A stretch of DNA of 5,593 bases from Verrucomicrobiales bacterium (GTDB lineage: Bacteria > Verrucomicrobiota > Verrucomicrobiia > Verrucomicrobiales > Akkermansiaceae). Position 1 is the first letter of the stretch. Each line of letters begins with the position of its first letter. The stretch covers positions 1 through 5,593 of the forward strand of contig DMYM01000528.1 in NCBI GenBank assembly GCA_003483645.1, given 5' to 3'. The notes beneath the pieces are model-generated. The model was given only the letters and a program-made list of their open reading frames with translations. It ran no database searches and had not been told where the DNA came from. Both the position numbers and the translations under genes were made by a program. Positions 1-5,593 of this stretch are shown piece by piece.

Positions 1-347
1 GAGGGAGCTTCAAACAACAGCTGGGGGCCGCGTCCATGGCCCTGCAGAGTTCCCTGGGGATGACCTGTGATACGCTGGCCAACCGGGTGGAAGCTCCCTG
101 TCTCGGTCGCAATGTGACCGCGGCTTCCAATGCACTTTCCTCTGCCAACATGGCGCTGGCGGACTACCAGCATCTTGTGCCCTTTGACGAGGTCGTAGAT
201 GCCATGAAACAGGTGAGCGATCTCATGCCGCGCGAGATCTGCTGCACAGGACTCGGCGGGTTGGCCCTTACCCCGACGTCCAAAGCTCTGGAGGAAAAGC
301 TGGCCCGGGGATTGGGCTGTTGCGGGAAGGTAGAGGTGGAATCCTAG
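1..347 (+). CDS. sdaA: L-serine dehydratase (iron-sulfur type), alpha-domain C-terminal end, 5' cut by window edge
   Basis: This is the last 114 or so residues of an L-serine ammonia-lyase, which deaminates serine to pyruvate and ammonia in the cytoplasm using a [4Fe-4S] cluster. The reading frame is open from base 3, so the first ATG at 36 is internal and the gene begins outside the window. Seen in the sequence: a CDTLANRVEAPC segment with two cysteines 11 residues apart (nt 66-68 and 99-101), followed by RNVTAASNALSSANMALA and a GGLALTPTS segment near the end. In this family, two of the three cluster-binding cysteines have exactly this spacing before an RN motif and a small-residue helix. 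The stop is TAG at 345-347. It cannot be seen whether this is a one-chain enzyme or a separate alpha subunit. The gene converges on lysA with 25 bases between stops and no convincing terminator. Family assignment is firm; the exact symbol is less so. Confidence 0.9.
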   Translation, partial: GSFKQQLGAASMALQSSLGMTCDTLANRVEAPCLGRNVTAASNALSSANMALADYQHLVPFDEVVDAMKQVSDLMPREICCTGLGGLALTPTSKALEEKLARGLGCCGKVEVES

Positions 348-372
348 CTCTCCCGGCAGGGGGTATGCGATG

Positions 373-1653
373 CTACAGCTCAGGGGCGATGAGGTCGTCC
401 CAGGATTGGCGTTGGCGAGCGACCGTGACCTGTGTGCCCTCGATGAGGATCTCGGCGGGCAGGGGGCGGGAGTTGTAGTTGGAGGCCATGGTGAAGCTGT
501 AGGCTCCCGCGCTCATGAGGGCGATTATGTCGTTGGCCTTGAAATCGGCGAGTTCGCGGTCCTGGCAGAAGAAGTCGCCACTTTCGCAGATGGGGCCCAC
601 CACATCGGCGGTGACGCGGGTGCTCGCATCGTCCTCACGGAGGGGAATAATCTCGTGGTGTCCCTGGTAGAGGGCCGGGCGGATGAGATCATTCATTCCG
701 GCGTCGACAATCTTGAAGGTCTTGGCGTGGCCCTTCTTCTCATAGAGGCAGGTGGTGAGAAGGACACCGGCATTCCCCGAGATGTAACGACCGGGTTCGA
801 GAAGGATCTTGAGGCCGAGGGATTGAAGGCGGGGTGCCAGTTCGTTGGCGTAGACCACGGGGGACAGTGGAGGTTCATCGTGCTGATCCCACCAATCCTG
901 CTGGCCGGAGGCGAGAGCGGCATCGTAGATGATTCCGATTCCTCCACCGATAGAGAAGAACTCAATGTCGTGCACGGACTTCAACTCGGCCACGAGAGGG
1001 ATGACCCGTTCGACTGCTTCCACGAACGGGGTTACACTGGTGAGCTGGGATCCGATGTGCATTTGCACACCCTTGATCTGGATATGGGGGAGATTTGCGG
1101 CGTGCTGGTAGACTTCGCTGGCGGCAGCGTAGTCGATTCCGAACTTGTTTTCAGCCTTGCCGGTGGAGATATACTCGTGGGTCCTGGCGTCCACGTTGGG
1201 GTTGATGCGCACCGCAATGGGAGCAGTTGCGCCGATACCTTCGGCCACTTTATTGATCAATTCGAGTTCGGCCACCGACTCGATGTTGAAGCAGTGGATT
1301 TCGTGCTCCAGCGCATAGCTGATCTCCTCTGCAGTCTTGCCCACCCCCGCGAAGGAGCAGAGTTTTGGATCTCCGCCAGCCTTGATCACGCGGAAGAGTT
1401 CACCTCCGGAGACAATGTCGAATCCGCTGCCGAGTTCAGCGAGCAGGCCGAGGACGGAGAGGTTGGAATTTGCTTTGACGGCGTAGGCGATCTGGTGATC
1501 GAGACCCTCCAGAGCCTGGGTGAGTCGATGGTAGTTGTCGCGAAAGGTCTGGGCGGAGTAGACGTAGAGGGGGGTGCCGTGCTCCTCGGCCAGAGCCTGC
1601 AGGTTCACCTCCTCACAGTGGAGGATGCCTTTGCGGTAGTGGAACTGGTGCAT
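373..1653 (-). CDS. lysA: Diaminopimelate decarboxylase
   Basis: A PLP-dependent enzyme that decarboxylates meso-2,6-diaminopimelate to L-lysine, the last step of lysine synthesis, in the cytoplasm. The 426-residue length is normal. Seen: an N-terminal MHQFHYRKGILHCEEV typical of the family; AVKANSN with the PLP lysine K60; MHIGSQ at 198-203; the glycine-rich phosphate-binding loop GGGIGI at 236-241; LEPGRY at 285-290; DAGMNDLIRPALY at 317-329; CESGDF at 356-361 with the active-site cysteine C356; and GAYSF...NYNSRP at 383-397. The stretch at about 242-268 between GGGIGI and YANELAP is a longer loop with a DWWDQ segment, as in some DapDC branches. The start is the ATG at 1651-1653, chosen because family homology begins there. 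The frame stays open to a GTG at 1714-1716, but those 21 extra residues are not family-like. No clear Shine-Dalgarno precedes either start. The PAP2 gene ends 100 bases upstream on the same strand, so co-transcription is possible; no strong promoter is visible in the gap. The stop is TAG. Confidence 0.96.
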   Translation of the reverse strand: MHQFHYRKGILHCEEVNLQALAEEHGTPLYVYSAQTFRDNYHRLTQALEGLDHQIAYAVKANSNLSVLGLLAELGSGFDIVSGGELFRVIKAGGDPKLCSFAGVGKTAEEISYALEHEIHCFNIESVAELELINKVAEGIGATAPIAVRINPNVDARTHEYISTGKAENKFGIDYAAASEVYQHAANLPHIQIKGVQMHIGSQLTSVTPFVEAVERVIPLVAELKSVHDIEFFSIGGGIGIIYDAALASGQQDWWDQHDEPPLSPVVYANELAPRLQSLGLKILLEPGRYISGNAGVLLTTCLYEKKGHAKTFKIVDAGMNDLIRPALYQGHHEIIPLREDDASTRVTADVVGPICESGDFFCQDRELADFKANDIIALMSAGAYSFTMASNYNSRPLPAEILIEGTQVTVARQRQSWDDLIAPEL

Positions 1654-1753
1654 GAGTCGTGACGGGGAGTGGCAGGTGCGGGGGATCAATACGCCAGAAT
1701 TCCGGGACTCCAACACTCCAAAAGCGAGGAAATGTTCTTAAAGGTGGAACGGG

Positions 1754-3004
1754 CTACTCGACCCGGAAGGAACGGGTCCGGCGGCCGAAGAAATCCTCAT
1801 CCACGGCTTTGCTTTTGATGTTGAGGAGTTTGGTTTCGAAGCCGGAGGTGAGCCAGACGTGAGCGAAGTGGCCGGATTGTGATTCTTCCCCGGGTGGGAG
1901 GACCACGGCGGAGGTCACCCGCCTCCCCAGAGTGATCCGGTAGACGCGGTTGGGCGGAAGGGTGATGCGGGTGCGCACATTGAGCTTGGTGAAGTAACCG
2001 CTTCGGCGGTGAGCCACCTCGCTTCCATCCTCGACGAAGATACGCTTGTTCTGCAGTCGGGTTCCGGGGAATCCGATTCCACGGGACTCCGTTTCGAGAA
2101 GGAGGTTGTCGCCCCCGGCGAGTTCAAGGGAGCCTTCAAGGTCAAGGGTGATATGGATGGTGTCGGGCAGGCGTTCCAGTTCTTCCCTGATCAGGGTGGT
2201 GGTATTGTCCCCCGAATAGGGGAAGGACAGGCAGGTTGTGCCGATCACGGCGAAAAGGATCACCAGGACGCCGAAGGGAGCCCAGGCCGGGATATTTTCT
2301 TCAACCGGTTTTTTCGGTTCGTAGAGAGCCTTGTGGTGCAGTCCGAAGACATGGAACAGGGCAGCCGAGGTAAACCAGATCACACCCGCGGCCCAGAGGA
2401 TATCGCTGGGGAAGTGCAGGCCCTGTGCCACGCACGCCATCCCGATGGAGGTGCCGTAGATCCCGGCCGCCACGATGACCAGGATGCCTGTCTTCCGTCG
2501 CCGACAGGCGAACAGGGCGAGGCCGGCGGCGAAGAAGTAGAAACCCATGGAGGCGTGGACGCTGACGAAGGAATGGCCTCCGGTAGCGGGATCGATTGCC
2601 AGGAGTCGCTCGAACGTATCCGCTCCGCCCAGGCCCTCGGTTTCATTTGGTCGGGGGCGGCCCCAGTTTTCCTTGAGGAGGAAATTGGCGATGAGGCCGG
2701 GCCCGGCGAGGAGGGCGAGAACGAGGAAAGCAGAGAGTTTCCGGGAGGAGGCAAGTCGGCGTCGTCCGATGCCGAGCACAAGGACAGAGAGGGCCACAGC
2801 AGCCGCAACAAGGGCTGGAATGGCGCCAAAGCGGTAGAACTGGAGCCAGGGTGGTTTGCCGGAGTAGGTCCAGAGATTGGCTTTCTCATTGTAGAACTGC
2901 CGGGCGATCTCCATGTCCAGTTCGCCGGACAGAAAGGGCAGGGACCCTCCTGCGAGGAGCACCGCAGGGATGAGATAGAGAAAGAGGATCCAGGGCCTGG
3001 TCAC
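1754..3004 (-). CDS. PAP2-family membrane phosphatase-like protein with C-terminal periplasmic domain
   Basis: A 416-residue membrane protein of the type 2 phosphatidic acid phosphatase family, whose members remove phosphate from lipid phosphates or pyrophosphates outside the inner membrane. Seven hydrophobic segments lie near residues 4-24, 59-79, 91-110, 152-166, 172-190, 201-221 and 242-261. Basic loops (GRRRLASSRK, CRRRKT, HHKALYEPKK) predict an N-in fold with the active site and the C-terminal 150 residues outside. Motif 1 is intact: KENWGRPRP at 111-119 fits KX6RP. Motif 2 is SFVSVHAS at 145-152, keeping S148 and H150, but valines replace the usual P and G of PSGH. Motif 3 is ACVAQGLHFPSD at 190-201, with H197 and D201 present but C191 where an arginine is expected. 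The domain at about 280-400 looks beta-rich and is not recognised. The start is GTG (3002-3004), with no Shine-Dalgarno; it keeps the first membrane helix. Substrate unknown. The fold is well supported; catalytic activity is uncertain. Confidence 0.85.
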   Translation of the reverse strand: MTRPWILFLYLIPAVLLAGGSLPFLSGELDMEIARQFYNEKANLWTYSGKPPWLQFYRFGAIPALVAAAVALSVLVLGIGRRRLASSRKLSAFLVLALLAGPGLIANFLLKENWGRPRPNETEGLGGADTFERLLAIDPATGGHSFVSVHASMGFYFFAAGLALFACRRRKTGILVIVAAGIYGTSIGMACVAQGLHFPSDILWAAGVIWFTSAALFHVFGLHHKALYEPKKPVEENIPAWAPFGVLVILFAVIGTTCLSFPYSGDNTTTLIREELERLPDTIHITLDLEGSLELAGGDNLLLETESRGIGFPGTRLQNKRIFVEDGSEVAHRRSGYFTKLNVRTRITLPPNRVYRITLGRRVTSAVVLPPGEESQSGHFAHVWLTSGFETKLLNIKSKAVDEDFFGRRTRSFRVE

Positions 3005-3023
3005 GGGAGGGAGGATGGTGGCT

Positions 3024-3051
3024 TTGAGTATTCAGTGTCCAGTTTTCAGTG
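3024..3051. repeat. Degenerate heptanucleotide tandem repeat, about four units
   Basis: Four consecutive 7-base units, TTGAGTA, TTCAGTG, TCCAGTT and TTCAGTG, lie 20 bases upstream of the PAP2 start codon. Two units are identical and the other two differ from them at two positions each. Short heptamer arrays of this style occur in intergenic DNA of several bacterial groups. The rest of the 136-base gap between the PAP2 start and the glnA terminator shows no gene and no clear promoter. With only four units, chance is not excluded. Confidence 0.5.
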
Positions 3052-3140
3052 TGCCGGGAGAGGATTCGGGCGAGGAGGTTTGCCAGTTTGGGTAACGAAC
3101 CTGATCATGCGCAGATCCCGGAAATCGTCCGGATCAACCC

Positions 3141-3171
3141 AAAAAAACCGGGAACCTAGCGGTTCCCGGTT
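3141..3171 (-). terminator. Intrinsic terminator of glnA
   Basis: A perfect 11-bp inverted repeat (AACCGGGAACC at 3146-3156 and GGTTCCCGGTT at 3161-3171) encloses a four-base loop. Read on the minus strand, the G+C-rich stem is followed by seven T residues (3147-3141, the first two also pairing in the stem), the classic rho-independent layout. It lies 42 bases after the glnA stop codon and separates glnA from the PAP2 gene, so those two genes are probably separate transcription units. Confidence 0.92.
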
Positions 3172-3213
3172 CTGTATCAGTGTTGAAGTTGATTTAAGTT
3201 CTTCAGGGTGCCG

Positions 3214-4215
3214 CTAGCTGTTAACGGTCTGGCAGATCCGCTGCACCACGCGGTAGGGATCCGCATTGGAAGCCGGGCGGCGATCTTCGAGATAGCCCTT
3301 CCAGCCGTCCTGCACGGTGCCCACTGGAATCCGGATGGAGGCTCCCCGGTCAGAGACCGCATACCTGAATTTGTCAATGGCCTCCGTCTCGTGGAGTCCG
3401 GTGAGGCGAAGTTCGTTGCACGATCCGTAAACCGCGATGTGTTCGTCATGCACCGGCGCAAACTTGTCGAGGAGAGCCCGGATGCCTTCCTCGCCGCCTT
3501 CCTCGCGGATGAAGGTGTTGGAGAAGTTGGTGTGCATGCCGGAACCATTCCAGTCACCGAGGACCGGCTTGGGATGTAGTTCGACGGTCACGCCGTACTT
3601 CTCGGCGGTGCGGTAGAGGAGGTAGCGGGTCAGCCAGGCGTCGTCAGCCGCACGCTTGGCGCCCTTGCCGAAGAGTTGATACTCCCACTGCCCGATCATG
3701 ACCTCGGCGTTGATGCCGCTGACCCCCAGGCCGGCTTCCAGGGAGAGGTCGAGGTGTTCTTCGACGATGTCCCGGCCGTCCACGTTGCCGGTGCCGACCG
3801 CGCAATAGTAGGGACCCTGCGGACCAGGATATCCCTTGGCCGGGAAGCCAAGGGGAAGGTTGTTCTTGTTCAGGACGTACTCCTGTTCAAAGCCGAACCA
3901 CATGTCCTCGTCGTCATCCCATCCACCACGGGCGTTGGAGGGGTGTATGCTGCCGTCGGCTGCCAGAACCTCACACATGACGAGGTAAGCGTCGAGACGG
4001 TCGGGATCGGGGATAACCCGGACGGGCTTGAGGAGACAGTCGGACGAATGTCCCTCGGCCTGCTCGGTGGAGGATCCGTCGAAGGCCCAGCCGGGAAGGG
4101 ATTCGGGAGCTGGAACTTCTTCCCCGTCGTAGTTCCAGATCTTGGTTTTGCTGCGAATGCTGGGCTCCGGGGTGTAGCCGTCCAGCCAGATGTATTCGAG
4201 TTTTGCTGCTGCCAT
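3214..4215 (-). CDS. glnA: Glutamine synthetase, type II (eukaryotic-like GSII)
   Basis: It joins ammonia to glutamate using ATP to make glutamine, the main entry of ammonia into metabolism, in the cytoplasm. At 333 residues it has the short length of GSII, not the roughly 470 of GSI. Seen: EYIWLDG at the N-terminus, FDGSST at 45-50, WFGFEQEY at 106-113 (metal ligands E110 and E112), GYPGPQGPYYC at 128-138, GINAEVMIGQWEYQ at 167-180 (E171, E178), GDWNGSGMHTNFS at 220-232 (H228), HDEHIAVYG at 256-264, DRGASIRIP at 289-297 and YLEDRRPASNADPY at 308-321. The start is the ATG at 4213-4215, where family homology begins. The frame is open upstream to 4578, but that part is a remnant of another glutamine synthetase, not an extension. 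No Shine-Dalgarno is seen. It has its own terminator. GSII enzymes are not known to be controlled by adenylylation. The symbol could also be written glnII. All catalytic motifs appear intact. Confidence 0.97.
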   Translation of the reverse strand: MAAAKLEYIWLDGYTPEPSIRSKTKIWNYDGEEVPAPESLPGWAFDGSSTEQAEGHSSDCLLKPVRVIPDPDRLDAYLVMCEVLAADGSIHPSNARGGWDDDEDMWFGFEQEYVLNKNNLPLGFPAKGYPGPQGPYYCAVGTGNVDGRDIVEEHLDLSLEAGLGVSGINAEVMIGQWEYQLFGKGAKRAADDAWLTRYLLYRTAEKYGVTVELHPKPVLGDWNGSGMHTNFSNTFIREEGGEEGIRALLDKFAPVHDEHIAVYGSCNELRLTGLHETEAIDKFRYAVSDRGASIRIPVGTVQDGWKGYLEDRRPASNADPYRVVQRICQTVNS

Positions 4216-4222
4216 GGCGCGG

Positions 4223-4251
4223 GAGTTTGATTCGACGATAAACACTGTCAA
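4223..4251 (-). promoter_or_regulatory. glnA: Possible glnA promoter with perfect -35 box
   Basis: On the minus strand a perfect TTGACA lies at 4251-4246, 30 bases before the glnA ATG. A -10 element 17 bases further on would be AAACTC (4228-4223), a poor match, and transcription would then begin within a few bases of the start codon. Together with the absence of a Shine-Dalgarno, this would suggest a very short or leaderless mRNA. The TTGACA may be chance. No sigma-54 (GG...GC) element was seen. Confidence 0.25.
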
Positions 4252-4264
4252 GTGCGCAGGGTGT

Positions 4265-4329
4265 AAGAAAAACGGCCAACCCTGCTGAAGGATTTGCCGT
4301 TCTGGAATGTCAGGATATCCGTTTTTCTT
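4265..4329 (-). terminator. Terminator-like inverted repeat between the glutamine synthetase remnant and glnA
   Basis: A perfect 11-bp inverted repeat: AAGAAAAACGG at 4265-4275 and CCGTTTTTCTT at 4319-4329, separated by 43 bases that can pair partly (CCTGA/TTCAG-CAGG near the middle). On the minus strand the T-rich right arm closes the hairpin, as in a terminator, and the left arm begins directly after the remnant's TGA stop. It most likely ended the ancestral second glutamine synthetase gene and may now end the PP2C transcript. The long loop makes it weaker than the terminator at 3141-3171. A regulatory leader structure for glnA is an alternative. Confidence 0.5.
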
Positions 4330-4330
4330 T

Positions 4331-4553
4331 TCAGCTGGCGGCGGGCACGGCGGCGATGGTCTGGAGAATCCGGCTCGCGATGGCGCAGGGATCGCCCTGT
4401 AGTTCGGCCGGCGGTCTTCCAGGTAGTCGTCCTGGACGAAGGAGTGAGGGGTCGCGGACGGAGGCGGCACGAATCCGGGAAGGGGAGACATATCGCAGGG
4501 TCTTGGAGGCCCTCGTCTGAAGTAGCGGCCGTGCCAAACTGCGCAATAACATG
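4331..4553 (-). pseudogene. C-terminal remnant of a second type II glutamine synthetase, frameshifted
   Basis: Two frames carry pieces that join into a glutamine synthetase C-terminus. One frame gives FVQDDYLEDRRP (about nt 4440-4405), matching VQDGWKGYLEDRRP of the intact neighbour. With one base restored at about 4405, the next frame continues ELQGDPCAIASRILQTI and ends at TGA 4331-4333, matching ASNADPYRVVQRICQTV at the same spacing. Further upstream a third frame gives VIAQFGTAATSDEG, a weak match to AIDKFRYAVSDRG. The roughly 270 N-terminal residues are missing, because the PP2C gene ends at 4565. DPY has become DPC, another sign of decay. Codons for shared residues differ from glnA mainly at third positions, and many residues differ, so it is an old or divergent paralogue and not a recent copy. 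The YLEDRRP-to-QTI part is strongly supported; the upstream boundary is approximate. Confidence 0.8.
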
Positions 4554-4564
4554 AGTCGAAAAGC

Positions 4565-5593
4565 TCAAAGTTGGGCAATCTGGGCCACGATCAGGGAGGC
4601 ATCGTCGTCGCGGCTGTTTTCCCGCGCCCGCGTGAGGATCCTGGGGGCCAGGTCTGCGGGTTCACCGTGGCCGGCCAGTTCAGTTGCCAGCCCACGCTCC
4701 CAGAGTCCGTCGATGATGCCGTCGGTGCAGAGGAGGAGGCGGTCATCGTCCTGAAGGGGATGGGATTCGATTTGCGGGCGAATGTTGGGGTGGCCGCCCC
4801 CGAGGGCATCATAGAGGGCGCTGCGACGCGGATGGGTGCGGTAGGCAAACTCATTGATTTCTCCGCGGTTCCACTGTCCCCAGGCCCGGGTGTGGTCGGT
4901 AGTGAGCTGGGCAGTTTTCTCCTCCCGGTGAAGATAGAGGCGTGAGTCGCCGAGGTGGGCGAAATGCAGGTGTCCGGGGCTGAGCCAGACGAGGGTGAGA
5001 GTGGCTCCCATCCCGTGCAGATTGGACTCCTGCGCAGCAAGGGAATTCAGGCCCTCGTGGGTGTTGTGCATGAGGTGCAGGAGCGCGGATGAGCCTTCTT
5101 TCTCTCCGTGGCCGTGAAGGGCCTCGTATAATTCTCCGGCCTTTCGCTTGACCGCGGCGAGGATCAGGCGGGAGGCAAGTTCGCCCGCGGAGCCCCCCCC
5201 CATGCCATCGGAGACGGCGAGGACGAGATGCGACGGTTCAAGGAGGGCCTCGCCGTGGGCCTCGAACCGGCGTGCACCCCCGGGGCCAACTTCGAGGGCG
5301 AGGTAGGCGTCATCGTTGGAGTCGCGCATGGTTCCACCTTCGGAGAGGGAGCACCAGGTCACCTTCCAGATCCCCCGGTGTTCCCGTTCGATGCCACCGG
5401 GTTCGGGAAGGAGTTCCGCAAGTTCAAAGTCAATGAGGCAGAATCGTCCGAGGCGGGGACAGTAGGTGACGTTGCGGGGTTCAGGATCATCGTGGCGCAC
5501 GCCGTACTCCCGCGCAAGGTCGGCGAAAAGGGCATCGGATTTGGTGCGCGAGATCTCGGGAGCGGGTTGTCCGCAGTTGGTGGTGACGATGTA
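4565..5593 (-). CDS. Kinase-like/PP2C phosphatase fusion protein, 5' cut by window edge
   Basis: The last 342 residues of a longer protein; the frame is open to the window edge, so the GTG at 5498-5500 is probably internal. Residues 34-42 (HDDPEPRNV) look like the HxDxxxxN catalytic loop of small phosphotransferases and kinases, and LIDFE at 53-57 like the metal-binding DFG segment. From about 76 a PP2C-type Mg/Mn-dependent serine/threonine phosphatase begins: RDSNDDA at 90-96, VSDGMGGGSAGELAS at 127-141, HLGDSRLYLHR at 213-223, LLCTDGIIDGL at 287-297 and DDDASLIVAQI at 329-339. The acidic metal ligands expected in these motifs are all present, so the phosphatase looks complete and active. 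No signal peptide or membrane segment lies in the visible part, which suggests a cytoplasmic role in reversible protein phosphorylation. Only about 20 residues separate DFE from the phosphatase, so the kinase-like part has no normal C-lobe. The stop is TGA, followed almost at once by the glutamine synthetase remnant. The partner protein is unknown. Confidence 0.88.
   Translation of the reverse strand, partial: YIVTTNCGQPAPEISRTKSDALFADLAREYGVRHDDPEPRNVTYCPRLGRFCLIDFELAELLPEPGGIEREHRGIWKVTWCSLSEGGTMRDSNDDAYLALEVGPGGARRFEAHGEALLEPSHLVLAVSDGMGGGSAGELASRLILAAVKRKAGELYEALHGHGEKEGSSALLHLMHNTHEGLNSLAAQESNLHGMGATLTLVWLSPGHLHFAHLGDSRLYLHREEKTAQLTTDHTRAWGQWNRGEINEFAYRTHPRRSALYDALGGGHPNIRPQIESHPLQDDDRLLLCTDGIIDGLWERGLATELAGHGEPADLAPRILTRARENSRDDDASLIVAQIAQL

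Noticed and set aside
350..363. A CTCCC/GGGGG hairpin between the convergent stops
   Set aside because: The stem is five pairs with one wobble and nothing T-rich follows. This composition arises easily by chance in G+C-rich DNA.
370..1662. A 430-codon open frame on the plus strand covering lysA
   Set aside because: It is the complement of a complete, motif-rich lysA. Its translation shows only low-complexity G/V/E/D-rich sequence and no family motif, as expected opposite a G+C-rich gene.
1654..1716. A longer lysA start at the GTG at 1714-1716
   Set aside because: The 21 extra residues do not resemble a DapDC N-terminus, and MHQFHYRKG at the ATG does. No better ribosome binding site supports the longer form.
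1654..1753. Possible lysA promoter (TTGGAG, 16 bases, TATTGA) and a TTGGAGTG/TTGGAGTC direct repeat
   Set aside because: Both boxes match the consensus poorly and the repeat is only seven bases, so neither supports a feature call.
1760..1778. A 6-bp perfect hairpin (GACCCG/CGGGTC) at the end of the PAP2 gene
   Set aside because: It lies within codons, is short, and has no T-run on the minus strand, so a terminator call is not justified.
2009..3217. A 402-codon plus-strand open frame opposite the PAP2 gene
   Set aside because: The translation is G/E-rich with no recognisable domain, and it runs through the glnA terminator. The minus strand carries clear membrane segments and PAP2 motifs.

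Overview
The window is a gene-dense bacterial stretch, clearly G+C rich, with short intergenic gaps. It holds five protein genes, two of them cut by the window edges, and one gene remnant. No rRNA, tRNA, CRISPR array or insertion sequence was seen. The DapDC-type lysA, the eukaryotic-like (type II) glutamine synthetase, the heptanucleotide repeat and the weak or absent Shine-Dalgarno sequences would fit a Verrucomicrobiota/PVC-type bacterium. That assignment is inference from gene flavour, not a proven placement.

Layout. Positions 1-347 (+) hold the C-terminal end of an iron-sulfur L-serine dehydratase. It converges on lysA (373-1653, -), with only 25 bases between the two stop codons. Upstream of lysA on the same strand is a membrane phosphatase-like gene of the PAP2 family with an extra C-terminal domain (1754-3004, -). 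Next comes a 136-base gap with a degenerate heptamer repeat, then a strong intrinsic terminator (3141-3171, -) that ends glnA. The glutamine synthetase gene (3214-4215, -) follows. The 349 bases before it are not empty: they hold the frameshifted C-terminal remnant of a second glutamine synthetase (about 4331-4553, -) and an 11-bp inverted repeat that looks like its old terminator. The right end (4565-5593, -) is the C-terminal part of a protein joining a minimal kinase-like module to a PP2C phosphatase.

Together, lysA makes lysine from meso-diaminopimelate, glnA assimilates ammonia, and the serine dehydratase releases ammonia and pyruvate from serine. The shared theme is amino-acid and nitrogen metabolism, but only lysA and the PAP2 gene are placed so that they might share a transcript. 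The kinase/PP2C protein is a likely phospho-signalling component with no visible partner here.

The most notable points are the glutamine synthetase remnant, which lies in the same reading frame as an upstream extension of glnA and could mislead gene callers; the PAP2 protein with a cysteine in place of the usual motif-3 arginine; and the single-chain kinase-like/PP2C architecture. No clearly new multi-gene system is visible.
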